64,000 nt of DNA from an uncultured Sphingomonadaceae bacterium (GTDB taxonomy: Bacteria > Pseudomonadota > Alphaproteobacteria > Sphingomonadales > Sphingomonadaceae). This document shows, one piece after another, positions 27,004 through 37,270 of the stretch (position 1 is the stretch's first letter; every line of letters starts with the position of its first letter). A program made the position numbers and the translations under genes. Under the pieces are notes generated by a model, which saw only the letters and a list, made by a program, of their open reading frames with translations, was not told the DNA's origin and made no database searches. The stretch covers positions 1 through 64,000 of the forward strand of contig CAJXSN010000015.1 in the NCBI GenBank assembly GCA_913060895.1, read 5' to 3'.

Positions 27004-29097
27004 ATGGCTGACGATTTTGACCTATCCGAAAATGGTGTAAACCACCAGAAACCTGAAAATGATGAGGATGTGATGACGACCGCGCAAGGCGTTGCGGTTG
27101 CAGATGACCAGAACTGGCTAAAGGCCGGGGCGCGTGGACCGCAATTGCTCGAAGACCATATTGCGCGCGAAAAAATCTTCCATTTCGATCATGAGCGTAT
27201 TCCGGAACGCGTCGTGCATGCGCGTGGATATGGAGTACATGGCGAGTTTGAACTGACAGACCCCATTCCCGAACTGACCCGTGCGGGGGTACTGGGCGGC
27301 GAAAAGGGCAAGAAAACGCCTGTCTTCACCCGGTTTTCGACCGTGGCCGGAAACAAGGGATCACCCGATCTGGCGCGTGATGTGCGCGGATTCGCGGTCA
27401 AGTTCTACACCGAGGAAGGCAACTGGGATATTGTCGGCAACAACATTCCCGTGTTCTTTATCCAGGATGCGATCAAGTTTCCCGATCTGATCCATGCCGT
27501 GAAGCCGGCACCGGACCGGGGATTCCCCCAAGCGCAAAGCGCGCATGACAATTTCTGGGACTTCGTGACGCTGACACCGGAATCCATGCACATGGTGATG
27601 TGGCAGATGTCGGACCGGACCATTCCGCGCAGCCTGCGCTTTATGGAAGGCTTCGGCATTCACACATTCCGTTTGATCAATGCGGACGGAAAATCGAGCT
27701 TCGTAAAGTTCCACTGGAAGCCGAAGCAGGGTTTGCAATCGGTAGTCTGGAACGAAGCACTGAAAATCAACGGAGCCGATCCCGACTTCCATCGCCGCGA
27801 TATGTGGAATTCGATCGACGCCGGCGACTATCCCCAATGGGATCTGGGAGTGCAGGTTTTCGACGAGGAATTCGCCGAAAAGTTCGAGTTCGATGTGCTT
27901 GATTCTACGAAAATCATTCCTGAAGAACAGGTGCCGGTGCGTATCATCGGTACAATGACACTGAACAACAATGTCGATAATTTCTTCGCTGAAACCGAAC
28001 AGGTGGCGTTCTGTACGCAGAATATCGTGCCCGGCATCGATTTTACCGACGATCCATTGCTGCAGGGGCGCAACTTCTCCTACCTCGACACCCAGCTGAA
28101 GCGTCTGGGCGGCCCGAACTTTACCCATATCCCCATCAATGCACCAAGATGCCCAGTTCGGCATTTTCAGCAGGATGGTCACATGGCGATGACGAACCCT
28201 AAGGGTCGGGCGAATTACGAGCCGAACTCTTGGGGCACGGGTGATGGCAAAGAAGAAGATCGGGGGCCGCGTGCCTGCCCAATGAACGGCTTCACCAGTT
28301 ATGAAGCGCCGGTGACCGGCCCCAAGCTGCGCACCCGTAGTGAAACCTTTGCCGACCATTACAGCCAGGCTCGTCAGTTCTATATCAGCCAGACGCCAAC
28401 CGAACAGACGCACATGGCGAATGCATTCGTGTTCGAACTGTCGAAGGTGGAGCGGATGGATATTCGCAAACGCATGGTCGGACACCTGCGCCATGTCGAT
28501 GCTTCGTTCGCGCAGGAAGTGAGTGACGGGCTCGGACTGGATGAGTTGCCGCCCAAGGTGCCTTTGGCCCGTGAACCCCGGACCGACCTTCCCGAAAGTC
28601 CGGCATTGTCGATCCTGAAAAACGGACCCGGTTCGTTCAAGGGGCGCAAACTGGGGATTTATATTGCCGAAGGGGCTGATGCAAAGGTTGTACAGGCGCT
28701 TCAGGATGCTGCGAAAGATGCCGGTGCGATGGTCGGGATCATTGCTCCGAACGTTGCCGGGGCGAAGCTGTCCGATGGCAAGAAACTGGAGGCAAACGAG
28801 AAGATCGACGGCGGTCCTTCAGTTATGTTTGATGCAGTTGCCATCGTCATGGCGAAAGATACCGCAACAACTATGGCGAAAGACAAGCCCAGTCAGGACT
28901 TCGTATCCGATGCCTTTGCCCACGCAAAATTCATCGCTTACGTTCCGGAAGTCATGCCTTTGTTCGAAGCCGTAAGCGTCGGGGAAAAAATGGATGACGG
29001 ATTCTTCGACGTGTCCGGAGACACCGGTGCGAAGGATTTCATCGAAGCATGCGGCAAGCTTCGTTTCTGGGATCGCGCACCTGTAAAACAGGACTGA
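27004..29097 (+). CDS. katE: Large-subunit monofunctional catalase (HPII/KatE clade)
   Basis: About 697 residues. The frame opens at 26950, but ATG 27004 (MADDFDLSE) has AAGGA 9 bases upstream. Distal-side His is in [10 protein letters not shown] (about residue 72) and Asn in [12 protein letters not shown]. The proximal haem-binding Tyr is in [14 protein letters not shown] near residue 358, with Arg four before it. After the catalase core, a C-terminal flavodoxin-like domain (about residues 540-697; [19 protein letters not shown]) marks the large-subunit clade. It converts hydrogen peroxide to water and oxygen in the cytoplasm. It stands alone with its own terminator, and a 253-bp upstream region without a recognised stress promoter. 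Confidence 0.95.
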   Translation: MADDFDLSENGVNHQKPENDEDVMTTAQGVAVADDQNWLKAGARGPQLLEDHIAREKIFHFDHERIPERVVHARGYGVHGEFELTDPIPELTRAGVLGGEKGKKTPVFTRFSTVAGNKGSPDLARDVRGFAVKFYTEEGNWDIVGNNIPVFFIQDAIKFPDLIHAVKPAPDRGFPQAQSAHDNFWDFVTLTPESMHMVMWQMSDRTIPRSLRFMEGFGIHTFRLINADGKSSFVKFHWKPKQGLQSVVWNEALKINGADPDFHRRDMWNSIDAGDYPQWDLGVQVFDEEFAEKFEFDVLDSTKIIPEEQVPVRIIGTMTLNNNVDNFFAETEQVAFCTQNIVPGIDFTDDPLLQGRNFSYLDTQLKRLGGPNFTHIPINAPRCPVRHFQQDGHMAMTNPKGRANYEPNSWGTGDGKEEDRGPRACPMNGFTSYEAPVTGPKLRTRSETFADHYSQARQFYISQTPTEQTHMANAFVFELSKVERMDIRKRMVGHLRHVDASFAQEVSDGLGLDELPPKVPLAREPRTDLPESPALSILKNGPGSFKGRKLGIYIAEGADAKVVQALQDAAKDAGAMVGIIAPNVAGAKLSDGKKLEANEKIDGGPSVMFDAVAIVMAKDTATTMAKDKPSQDFVSDAFAHAKFIAYVPEVMPLFEAVSVGEKMDDGFFDVSGDTGAKDFIEACGKLRFWDRAPVKQD

Positions 29098-29156
29098 CGT
29101 CCGTTTTCATAACGGTCCGGCGCATTTGCAATACGGACCGACAAAAGCCCACATAG

Positions 29157-29190
29157 CGGGGGCGGTGGCCATCAAGAGCCGCCGCCCCCG
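29157..29190 (+). terminator. Terminator after katE
   Basis: Stem of 13 bp with one G-T pair, 29157-29169 (CGGGGGCGGTGGC) and 29178-29190, 8-base loop, then TTAATGTG. A second inverted repeat, CGGTCCG/CGGACCG at about 29113-29140, precedes it. Confidence 0.65.
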
Positions 29191-29667
29191 TTAATGTGTC
29201 TGCGCAGATGCTTGCGATCGTCCCTGTACGGCTCGGGTTTGTAGTTACCCGCCAGTGGCGCCGATAGCATGGATTTGGGACTATGATTTAGGGTCGGTTC
29301 GGGTCTCGACAAAAGACGAACTGAAGCCTGGAATACATGGCCCGTGATCTCGAGGATTGCGTGGTCGATCTTGCACCGGAAAAGCGTCTGCTTGAAAATG
29401 CATGATGCCGTTCGGAAAAGACGAACATGAGGCATCCTGCGACCCGGAAGCCGGGGGCCAACTTACTTGTCCGAACAGTCGCCTGATATTTTGGGGTAGA
29501 CCGTACTTACGTCACAAAGGCTAGATATACGGTTTACCGATTTCAGGATTATGGCTTTTGGATGCGCCTTGGCAAGGGGCGCATCCAATCGCTCAACATC
29601 AAAAACTGCTCTGATACCGTTCTCTTATAACGGCATCGGCAATGTACTCGCCATGCAGCGAGTGGTC
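29191..29667. other. 477-bp stretch without a gene
   Basis: No credible coding region. It has an 11-bp inverted repeat, TTGGATGCGCC at 29558-29568 and its complement at 29578-29588, about 80 bases past the stop of the TonB receptor gene on the minus strand, probably its terminator though without a T tract. AAAAGACGAAC occurs twice, at 29311 and 29416. A small RNA cannot be excluded. Confidence 0.4.
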
Positions 29668-32601
29668 TTAAAACTCCATACCCACTGCAATACCGTATCG
29701 ACGTGGGTCTAGGGTGTAGATGTTCGTAAAGTTCCCTGACGAAGCGTCTGTGACATATAGCCCGGTCACCGAATTGCTATCGAAGATATTCTGAACGAAG
29801 CCTCTGACGAACCACTGATCGTCCCGGCTATTGAGCTGAACGATAGCATTGGCCTGTACGAAGGGCTCTATCCGGTTAATCCGGCCGTTAAATATGCTGC
29901 CATATTGGGCCCCTGTAAGGGCGACATCGACACGCGGAACAAGCGTCATTCCGTTGCCAAACTCAGCCGTGTATTGCACGCCCATCGAAACCTTCATTTC
30001 CGGGGCCTGCGGCAGCGTATTACCGTTGATATTCACTTCTACGCCCGGACTAAGCACTGCGATCCCACTGTTGTCGGGAACCGAGCTCGCCAAAACGTCG
30101 CAAATGCTAAAGGCACCGCTCGATGGGAGGTTTCCGTCCGCCGGAAACTCCTCGGGCCCACGCAGTCCAAGAGCTGCATTGACCCCGGTGACAAACGCAT
30201 CAGCAACCCCTCCGGCAGGCCCAGTAACCGCGCAGTTGGAACTGTTGCTGATATCCTTGATGATCACTGCATTGGGATCGCCACCACCGGGATCACGCGG
30301 GTTGGAGAAGAACTGATCGCCAGCAACTTCGGCACTGAGATAGCTGAAAGTCATGTTTATCAGCCAGTCCGGGTCCGGGCGAATAACGGATTCCAGTTCC
30401 ACGCCCCAGATGTCCGCATCGATAGTATCGTTCACCGATGTTCTGGCGACGATCCGGCTCAGTTGAAGGCCGCTATATTTGTAGTAAAAGCCGGTGGCGT
30501 TCAATTGCAGTGCGCCATTGGCAAATACGTTTTTGGATCCGATTTCAAACGCGTCGATCGTTTCCGAACCGAAGCTTTCCGGCACAGCAAAGATCGGGGT
30601 CAGAGGCGGGTTGATACCGCCGGATTTGTAGCCTCTCGAATAAGACACATAGACCGAATTATCAGGCGACACCTCGTAATCGAGAACTGCGCGTCCGGTT
30701 ACCTCGCTGAAACTCACTTCCCGGAACTGGGCGAGCTGATTGCCTTCCGTTCCCGGATCGGCATCCAGTGTCCCCACAAATGGCGAGTCGAATGGAGCCC
30801 CATCGTTGGAATGCGGGTTTAGGAAGGTGGCGAAGGTGGTCCGCGCCGTTACATCCTTTGTGTCGTCATTATAACGCAACCCGCCAGTAAACGTCAGCCG
30901 GTCGGTTAGGTCGAAGTAAACCTCGCCGAAAACTCCGAAGCTCTCGAGGTTCGATTCCAGAGCATGGTTCCGATACATCGACGTTGCCAGATAGGAAGGC
31001 GGCAAACCCGCCGACAGCGATCCGAACGCCCCCAGTATCGCGCTTGCGTAATCCAGCGCGAAGGAATTCACGTAATAGCTGTTGTCTGCCGTCTTCGACT
31101 CAGCATAGATACCGCCGAGCAGGAAGTTGAACGACCCGTCGAAATCACTGGAAACCAAAATTTCCCCACTCCAGGATTCGCGGTTTTCGGTCGATCTGTC
31201 GTATGACAGAGGCGTATCCCCACAGAGCGCATTGCCTTCGAAAGCGCCCCTGTTGCCGTCGTCATTGTCAGATGTGCATAGTACGCCGTCAGGTCCGTTC
31301 GGGATGAGAGCATCTACAATCGGCGAGAAATAGGCTGAAGAGCCCGGTATGAACGCTGGAGCCGGCGGCGCGAGACCGGTCGGCAATCCATTCGCACCAA
31401 AAAATGCAAGAGTGTTGAGCGCCGGAGCAAAACCGGAACGGTCTTGTATCCCGAGGAAATAGTCCTGCCGCGAATCGACTTCGGTTTCCTGATACAGTCC
31501 GGTCGCCGTCACCGTCAGCGCGCCGATATTCTGTTCAAGACGTGCCTGAAACTGCATCTCGTCCGCAAAATAGAACGGGGTGTAAGCCGTATTGATAGTT
31601 CTTGTGTCACTCGACTTTTCAAAGCCCGAAAAAGGGTCCGGTCCGTACAGGCTACTTAGACCCAGCACTGCCGGAATACCTTGTATTGCCAGAAATTCAG
31701 ATGACGAAAGCACGGCGCCAAGAGTGGAATTGGCGTTGGTAATATCGAAATCCCGCCGGCTGTTCAGGCAACCAAGAACCCCGATAGGATCACGCTGGCA
31801 GGCCTGTTTCTGATTGCGCAGCCGGGTGTCCTCTTCGCGGAAATAATACCCCATGAGATCGATGGTGGTATCGGGACCGGGTTCAAACCGCAGAGAACCT
31901 CGTACCGCGTACAGGTCGCGATCATCGACGTCATTGCCGTCGAAAAGGTTGGTCGTGTAGCCATCGCGGTTGATATAAATTCCGGCCACCCGGGCGGCAA
32001 TCGTGTCGCCGATAGGGACGTTGACCATCCCGCGTGCTTTAATGCTATTATAATTTCCGTACTCGAACTCAGCCGCGGCATCGAAACCGGACATTTCCGG
32101 CTTCGCGGTCACGATATTTACAACGCCGGACGTCGCGTTTCTTCCGAACAAAGTGCCCTGGGGCCCACGGAGAACCTCGACCCGTTCAAGATCGAAAAAT
32201 TCGGTTTCGAACAGTCTGGTCCCGAACAATGGCGAACCATTGACGTGAATAGCCGTCGCGGAATCGCAGGTCGATCCTACGCAAAGATCGCCGATGCCAC
32301 GGATCGTGAATGTCGACGATGTAAAGTTCCCCTTGGCGAAGGACACATTCGGCAATGTCAGTTGAAGATCGGCAGCGTTCTCGATCTGCTGGCTTTCGAG
32401 TGCTTCGGCATCGAAAGCACTCACCGCAATCGGAACTTCCTGCAAACTCTGGGCCCGGCGCTGGGCGGTGACGACGATTACGTTGTTAGTTACACTGTCG
32501 CGGCTGGCCTCCTGCTCATCCGCGCCAAGTTCCTGTGCATTCGAAACCTGCGGCATTGCCAACAGCGCGGCACCAGCCAACCAAATGGTTTTACTTTTCA
32601 T
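29668..32601 (-). CDS. Large TonB-dependent outer membrane receptor
   Basis: 977 residues. The frame opens at 32697, but ATG 32599-32601 has the strong site GGGGGAGGATC and starts a clear signal peptide (MKSKTIWLAGAALLAMP, cleaved after SNAQ). The plug domain shows VVTAQRRAQSLQEVPIAVS, LPNVSFAKGNFTSSTFTIRG and VEVLRGPQGTLFGRNATSGV; the barrel ends in YGIAVGMEF with terminal Phe. It contains extra cysteine pairs in loops (DLCVGSTCDS, KQACQRDPIGVLGC), which may be disulphide-linked at the surface. It is downstream of the monooxygenase-hydrolase genes on the same strand but has its own repeat-rich 382-bp promoter region. Likely import of the hydrophobic substrate of that locus; inference from position. 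Confidence 0.92.
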   Translation of the reverse strand: MKSKTIWLAGAALLAMPQVSNAQELGADEQEASRDSVTNNVIVVTAQRRAQSLQEVPIAVSAFDAEALESQQIENAADLQLTLPNVSFAKGNFTSSTFTIRGIGDLCVGSTCDSATAIHVNGSPLFGTRLFETEFFDLERVEVLRGPQGTLFGRNATSGVVNIVTAKPEMSGFDAAAEFEYGNYNSIKARGMVNVPIGDTIAARVAGIYINRDGYTTNLFDGNDVDDRDLYAVRGSLRFEPGPDTTIDLMGYYFREEDTRLRNQKQACQRDPIGVLGCLNSRRDFDITNANSTLGAVLSSSEFLAIQGIPAVLGLSSLYGPDPFSGFEKSSDTRTINTAYTPFYFADEMQFQARLEQNIGALTVTATGLYQETEVDSRQDYFLGIQDRSGFAPALNTLAFFGANGLPTGLAPPAPAFIPGSSAYFSPIVDALIPNGPDGVLCTSDNDDGNRGAFEGNALCGDTPLSYDRSTENRESWSGEILVSSDFDGSFNFLLGGIYAESKTADNSYYVNSFALDYASAILGAFGSLSAGLPPSYLATSMYRNHALESNLESFGVFGEVYFDLTDRLTFTGGLRYNDDTKDVTARTTFATFLNPHSNDGAPFDSPFVGTLDADPGTEGNQLAQFREVSFSEVTGRAVLDYEVSPDNSVYVSYSRGYKSGGINPPLTPIFAVPESFGSETIDAFEIGSKNVFANGALQLNATGFYYKYSGLQLSRIVARTSVNDTIDADIWGVELESVIRPDPDWLINMTFSYLSAEVAGDQFFSNPRDPGGGDPNAVIIKDISNSSNCAVTGPAGGVADAFVTGVNAALGLRGPEEFPADGNLPSSGAFSICDVLASSVPDNSGIAVLSPGVEVNINGNTLPQAPEMKVSMGVQYTAEFGNGMTLVPRVDVALTGAQYGSIFNGRINRIEPFVQANAIVQLNSRDDQWFVRGFVQNIFDSNSVTGLYVTDASSGNFTNIYTLDPRRYGIAVGMEF

Positions 32602-32719
32602 GTCGATCCTCCCCCTAGTACTTTTGTACTTATAATCGCTCCCAGGCTGCCTCTCTTGTTTCAGGTTTCGGATGAGGTCGAACCGGCCGTTCCACATCCA
32701 GAAAGCAAGTTTGAGAGGC

Positions 32720-32833
32720 TTACCTTGCCGTAAACGGTATTCGCAATTTACCTTTGCGTAAAGAACAATGTTGAGGGGTTGGATTTAATCACGAACAATG
32801 TTGTTTTCTTGCGATATTGCAGCTCTTCGCAAG
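32720..32833. promoter_or_regulatory. Repeat-rich regulatory region of the TonB receptor gene
   Basis: This lies within the 382-bp space 32602-32983. Two copies of TTACCTTnGCnGTAAA (32720-32734 and 32748-32762) are 28 bp apart, each with TTAC/GTAA symmetry. Two exact copies of GAACAATGTTG (32763-32773, 32793-32803) are 30 bp apart, about three helical turns. A perfect inverted repeat, CTTGCGA (32808-32814) and TCGCAAG (32827-32833), follows. On the minus strand, closer to the start, AGTACAAAAGTACT sits beside a TTATAA. The pattern suggests cooperative binding by at least one regulator. Confidence 0.5.
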
Positions 32834-32983
32834 TATTACCATACGGCCAAGTATTGACAATTTATCCTGTCTTACCGCATCTGCGAAGCGACCGTACAGC
32901 TAACCTGCGCCTGCTCGCCGAGTTACCGGTTAGCGGCCGAAACGCTCGCTCTGCCTGGCTTGAATTCTGGCGCCGCGTTCCTC

Positions 32984-33964
32984 TTATTTCGAGGTCGTTT
33001 CCCATAGCGAAAGAACGCTGCGCAATGCAGTCACAAAGGCCAGCGGTTGATCGAGCATCAGGTGATGGCGCGCCTTGGGGACACCTATTATCGGTATGTC
33101 GGTGCCGCCCAATTCGCGGATATATTTCGCAGAATCGTCTGTGAACAGCTGGCTCTCGGAGCCGTGGACGATAGCCTTGCGCCCGGGCGCATTCACCAGA
33201 TGCTCCCCCATCTCCAGCCATTCCTTCGGTTTGTTGCTTCTGCGGAATACCTCCGGCGAGAATTTCCAGCTCCACTGATCGTCAACCTGTGTCAGGGAAT
33301 GGTATGCCATGTAATCCTGTAAGAAAGGTTCCTCTACCGGCTGCGGCGGAGAGAGGACGTATCGCGCTCTGGCCTCTTCATAGCTGGAGTATAGCCTGTT
33401 CGGCTTGTCCGGATTGCCGGACCCGGGGCTCGATCGCCGCGCATCCCAGTACTTCGCCATATATTCAGGCCGCATGATCATCAGGTCGCAAACGATCACT
33501 CCGGCAAATCGGTCGGGCGACTGCGTGACTGCTGTCAATGCTGCACTGGAACCGAAACTGTGGGCGATGATCGTTGGCTTTTCATTACCCTTGAACAGGC
33601 CCAGCGCATCGCCGATCTGCGTGAATTCTTGTCCACGTGCCGAGGGGTCTGCCGCCCCGCGCATTTCACTGTCGCCCATGCCCGCCAGATCGAACGCCAC
33701 GACATCGTAATCGTCGGCAAAGAACGGTGCGACAAACGCGAAACAGCGTGCATGGGCGAGGAAGCCATGCGTCATCAGCAAGGTAGGTTTGTCAGGCTGG
33801 CCCCAGCGGAAATAATGCGTCTTGGCCCCGTCAATATCCACGAAGCCTTCTTCTCGCGGGACATTCAGCGCGGAAACGAACCACTCCGGTAAATGCTTTC
33901 CGTCACCCGCCCACAGAGGGTCGATGTCGCTGGGCAGGGTTTCGACAGGAGCCATTTCGTTCAT
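32984..33964 (-). CDS. Alpha/beta hydrolase, probable esterase or lactonase
   Basis: 326 residues. LLMTHGFLAHARCF forms the oxyanion-hole region (about residues 62-75), the nucleophile Ser is in IIAHSFGSSAALTAV (about residue 135), and the late His is in PKARHHLMLDQP. The start is ATG 33964 or ATG 33955; no good ribosome site, so coupling to the monooxygenase gene ending 16 bp upstream is likely. Baeyer-Villiger monooxygenases are often followed by a hydrolase that opens the ester or lactone made (for example ChnB/ChnC), and that is the most likely job here. Confidence 0.85.
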   Translation of the reverse strand: MNEMAPVETLPSDIDPLWAGDGKHLPEWFVSALNVPREEGFVDIDGAKTHYFRWGQPDKPTLLMTHGFLAHARCFAFVAPFFADDYDVVAFDLAGMGDSEMRGAADPSARGQEFTQIGDALGLFKGNEKPTIIAHSFGSSAALTAVTQSPDRFAGVIVCDLMIMRPEYMAKYWDARRSSPGSGNPDKPNRLYSSYEEARARYVLSPPQPVEEPFLQDYMAYHSLTQVDDQWSWKFSPEVFRRSNKPKEWLEMGEHLVNAPGRKAIVHGSESQLFTDDSAKYIRELGGTDIPIIGVPKARHHLMLDQPLAFVTALRSVLSLWETTSK

Positions 33965-33980
33965 TTGGAGGCGCTTTCAT

Positions 33981-35597
33981 TTACAGGTGTGTTTCGGTTG
34001 TGAAGCCGCGATAGGCGTCGCCGGCCACGTCATCGCAAAGCGCGGCATAACCGGCTACGCTGGGAAAGTTGATCAATTGACGTTTTTTGCCCGGAATATT
34101 GGCACCCATGTACCAAGAATCTGCTTCGGGGAAGAGCGTCATGGCGCCTGCTTGAGCTACCATTTCGGTCCAGCCCTTCTCGGCTTCCGCCTGCGCATCG
34201 AACGCCGAAATGCATTCCTCCCTCAACCAGACCAGATAATCGCAAATCCAGTCACCCTGTATCTCGGCAGTGGTCGGTCCGTTCGAAAAACCCGAAGGGC
34301 TGAGGGGACCGTAGGCAAACAGCATGTTGGGAAAGCCCGATACCGTCATGCCAAGATAGGCGCGCAGGCCATCTTCCCAAGCCTGAGACAGGCCCAGTCC
34401 ATCGCGGCCCGTGATGTTCATATCGATCAAACCGCCACGACCTGCATCGAAGCCGGTGGCAAAAACGATGAGATCGCAATCGTATGCAGCGCCTCCCGTT
34501 TCGATCCCTTCGGGAGTGATATTGGTAATCGGCGTTTCTTTCAGATCGACGAGAGCGACATTGTCCTGAGCAAAGATCTCGTAATAATTTTGTTCGAGCG
34601 ACGGGCGTTTGGTGCCGAAGGGGTGCGGGGGGTTAGCAGGGGCCAGCTTTTGGGCCAGCGCAGGGTCATCGATCCGTGCGCGAACCTTGTCGCGCCAGAA
34701 ATCGTAGGCATGCCTGTTCGCTTCACGGTTGGTGAGCATGTCCGCAAAATTGTGGTACCAGAATTTCAGCCCGCCCCGCTGCCATAGATCCTCGAAATGT
34801 GCGTCGCGCTCCTTGTCGCTTACATCGAGCGCCGAAACCTCCAGCGACTGGCATTCAAACCCGCCGCTGGTCTGTCGGCGCTGCCGGAAAATATCGGGGT
34901 AACCCTGTTTTTCTTGCGCCTGCTCCGCTTCGGCCAGCGGTTCCTGCCGCATTGGAAGGGCCAGAATAGGTGTCCTTTGAAACAGCGTCAGACGATCTGC
35001 GCATTTCGCCGCTTCCTGCGCCACTTGAACACCGCTGGCTCCGGTGCCGATCAGGCCAATCTTGCGACCGGCAAGATCGATCCCGTCCTGCGGCCAACGC
35101 GCTGTGTGGCACCATTCGCCTGCGAAAGTGTCGAGGCCGGGTAAGTTGGGGACATATGGTTTCGACGCAAAGCCCAAAGCCGGCAGCAGAAACCGGGCCG
35201 TTACGGTTTCGCCTGCGTCCAGATGCAAGCTCCACTGCGATCCCGCTTCGTCGAAGCGCGCTTCATCGACCCGTGTCCCCATACGCATATCCGGCCACAG
35301 GTTTAACGTATCGCAGACATGGCGGAAATAAGCCCGAAGCTCTTCCCAGCCGGGGAACCGCTCACTCCAGTTCCAGGTCCGCCATACCTGCGGCAGCGAA
35401 AATTCATACAGTGGCACCTGCGAATCCACCCGCGCGCCCGGATAACGGTTCCAGTACCAGATGCCGCCTGGCTGGGCAGCGGCATCGATCAGCAGGACAT
35501 TGAAGCCCGCCCCCCGCAGTTTGTGAAGCAGGTAGATACCGCTGAAACCGGCGCCGACGATAACTGCGTCGTAATCCGGTGTCACCCGACCGCTCAC
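33981..35597 (-). CDS. Baeyer-Villiger monooxygenase, cyclohexanone-monooxygenase-like
   Basis: 538 residues. FAD loop VGAGFSGIYLLHKL at 14-27 is followed by GGIWYWNRYPGARVDSQ, nearly the block found in cyclohexanone monooxygenase. The Baeyer-Villiger fingerprint FxGxxxHxxxWP is present as FAGEWCHTARWP near residue 156, and the NADPH loop is GLIGTGASGVQVAQE near 182. It inserts oxygen beside a ketone carbonyl to give an ester or lactone, using NADPH and oxygen. The start is GTG, overlapping the stop of the acyl-CoA ligase gene by 4 bp; the hydrolase follows. A ketone produced by the aldolase-type proteins encoded upstream could be its substrate. Confidence 0.94.
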   Translation of the reverse strand: MSGRVTPDYDAVIVGAGFSGIYLLHKLRGAGFNVLLIDAAAQPGGIWYWNRYPGARVDSQVPLYEFSLPQVWRTWNWSERFPGWEELRAYFRHVCDTLNLWPDMRMGTRVDEARFDEAGSQWSLHLDAGETVTARFLLPALGFASKPYVPNLPGLDTFAGEWCHTARWPQDGIDLAGRKIGLIGTGASGVQVAQEAAKCADRLTLFQRTPILALPMRQEPLAEAEQAQEKQGYPDIFRQRRQTSGGFECQSLEVSALDVSDKERDAHFEDLWQRGGLKFWYHNFADMLTNREANRHAYDFWRDKVRARIDDPALAQKLAPANPPHPFGTKRPSLEQNYYEIFAQDNVALVDLKETPITNITPEGIETGGAAYDCDLIVFATGFDAGRGGLIDMNITGRDGLGLSQAWEDGLRAYLGMTVSGFPNMLFAYGPLSPSGFSNGPTTAEIQGDWICDYLVWLREECISAFDAQAEAEKGWTEMVAQAGAMTLFPEADSWYMGANIPGKKRQLINFPSVAGYAALCDDVAGDAYRGFTTETHL

Positions 35598-37207
35598 GCT
35601 ACTGCCCGGCTGCCTTCCGCAATCTTCTTCGCTGCCGCGTAATCTGCCTTTCCGTTAGAGGCGCGCAGCGGCGTTGCAGTGGGATGGATGGCCTTGGGCG
35701 TCTTGTATCCCGCCAGTTGTTCGCGGACATGGCCAATAACCGCTTTCTCGTCGAACTCGCTCGATTCGTCGAGATGAACAACGGCCGTAACCGCCTGACC
35801 CCATTTTTCATGCGGCACGCCAACCACCAGCGCATCGGCGATTGCCGGGTGCGTTTTCAATACCTCCTCGACCTCTTCAGGGTACACCTTTTCACCGGCG
35901 GTATTGATGCAGACGCTGCCGCGGCCAAGCAGGGTCAGGCTGCCATCGGTTTCTACCTGGCACCAGTCACCGGGTATCGAATAACGGACCCCGTCGATCG
36001 TCTTGAACGTCTTGGCCGATTTTTCCGGATCCTTGTAATAGCCCAGCGGGATCGCACCTTTGCGTGCGATGAAGCCAGGAACGCCGCTGCCCGGCTGCAC
36101 AATCTTGTCCTCTTCGTCGAAGACATCGCAGAATTCACCGATACCGAACTTTGCCGTGTTCGTTCCTCCCTCTGCCGTGGTGACGGACAGGCCGTAACCC
36201 AGCCCTTCCGACGCACCGAAACTGTCCATCAGAGCGACCTGCGGAATGTGCTTGCACAGCCCCGCCTTTACTTCCTTGCTCCACATCACCCCGGATGAAA
36301 GGATGGTGATGAGACTGCTAGTGTCCCAGCGATCGGGGTTTTCATCGAGTGCGCGCAGCATGGGCTTGGCAAAAGCGTCGCCAACGATAGCAATGCTTTC
36401 GACCTTATGTTGCTCGACAATATCCCATAATTCTTCCGCTTCAAATGACAGCGATGGGAGTGTGACGACCGCCCCGCCCGACATCAGCGCACCGATTGCG
36501 GTGATGAAACCGGTGCCGTGCATCAATGGGCAGGATGACAGAGTACGCCTTCCGGGGCCTTCGCTTTCAATCAGTGCAACATTTTCTTCGAGACTTTGAG
36601 GTACGGGACCAAGCAGTTTTTGCGCATCGAGCTGTGCCTTGCGCATATCGTCATGCTGCCACATTACCCCTTTGGGCATACCCGTGGTGCCGCCGGTGTA
36701 GATAAACAGAAGATCCTCGGGCGACCGTTCGATACCGAGAGGCGATCCGTCGCCTTCGCCTGCCAAAGTTTCATAGGGAATGGCAAACGGCGCGATATCA
36801 TCAGGATCGCCGATCTCGACGAAAGTGTGAACCTTTTCCAGCCGGTCTTTCAATTCGACTATGCAGTCGCGGAATTCGGAACTGTAAACGATAACTTCGC
36901 TATCGGAATCATCGAAGATGTAGAACACTTCTTCGGGTATATAGCGGTAATTGATGTTCACATGCGTCAGACGACCCTTGAAACAGGCCGCCATCAATTC
37001 CCCATATTCGGGGCGGTTACGCATATAGAATGCAACCTTAGCTCCGTTGCCCGCCCCACGTTTGCGCAGGGCACGCGCGACATTGTTAGAGCGCGCAGAC
37101 ATTTCAGGCCAGGTTATGACCTTGTCCCCGTGGATCAGGGCGGGCGCATCTTTCGGCATGGCGGGCTCGATAGCATCGAGAATGTCGCCGAGATTCCATT
37201 CTATCAT
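35594..37207 (-). CDS. Acyl-CoA ligase similar to sterol side-chain FadD proteins
   Basis: 537 residues. ATG 37205-37207 (MIEWNLGDILDAIE) is chosen over 37258 because AAGGAG lies 8 bases upstream. The phosphate loop IYTGGTTGMPKGVMWQHDD, near residues 165-183, has the VMW ending seen in mycobacterial FadD17/FadD19, which activate sterol side chains, rather than that of medium-chain ligases. Later motifs: DSFGASEGLGYG, PGDWCQVETDGSLTLLGR, AGEKVYPEEVEEVL, SNGKADYAAAKK with the C-terminal Lys. It stands between the acyl-CoA dehydrogenases and the Baeyer-Villiger enzyme in a tight operon and should supply their CoA substrate. The sterol link is a resemblance only. Confidence 0.9.
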   Translation of the reverse strand: MIEWNLGDILDAIEPAMPKDAPALIHGDKVITWPEMSARSNNVARALRKRGAGNGAKVAFYMRNRPEYGELMAACFKGRLTHVNINYRYIPEEVFYIFDDSDSEVIVYSSEFRDCIVELKDRLEKVHTFVEIGDPDDIAPFAIPYETLAGEGDGSPLGIERSPEDLLFIYTGGTTGMPKGVMWQHDDMRKAQLDAQKLLGPVPQSLEENVALIESEGPGRRTLSSCPLMHGTGFITAIGALMSGGAVVTLPSLSFEAEELWDIVEQHKVESIAIVGDAFAKPMLRALDENPDRWDTSSLITILSSGVMWSKEVKAGLCKHIPQVALMDSFGASEGLGYGLSVTTAEGGTNTAKFGIGEFCDVFDEEDKIVQPGSGVPGFIARKGAIPLGYYKDPEKSAKTFKTIDGVRYSIPGDWCQVETDGSLTLLGRGSVCINTAGEKVYPEEVEEVLKTHPAIADALVVGVPHEKWGQAVTAVVHLDESSEFDEKAVIGHVREQLAGYKTPKAIHPTATPLRASNGKADYAAAKKIAEGSRAVA

Positions 37208-37270
37208 ATATCCATCTCCTTCTGTCGGGAGCGGCGCTGTTGTCGCGCACGTCACCATCGTATTATCGGG

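Noticed and set aside
27361-28494. 377-codon minus-strand open frame
   Set aside because: Mirror of the catalase gene, whose haem-binding motifs are intact on the plus strand.
29172-29435. 87-codon minus-strand frame in the gap after katE
   Set aside because: It covers the katE terminator hairpin and has no recognisable features.
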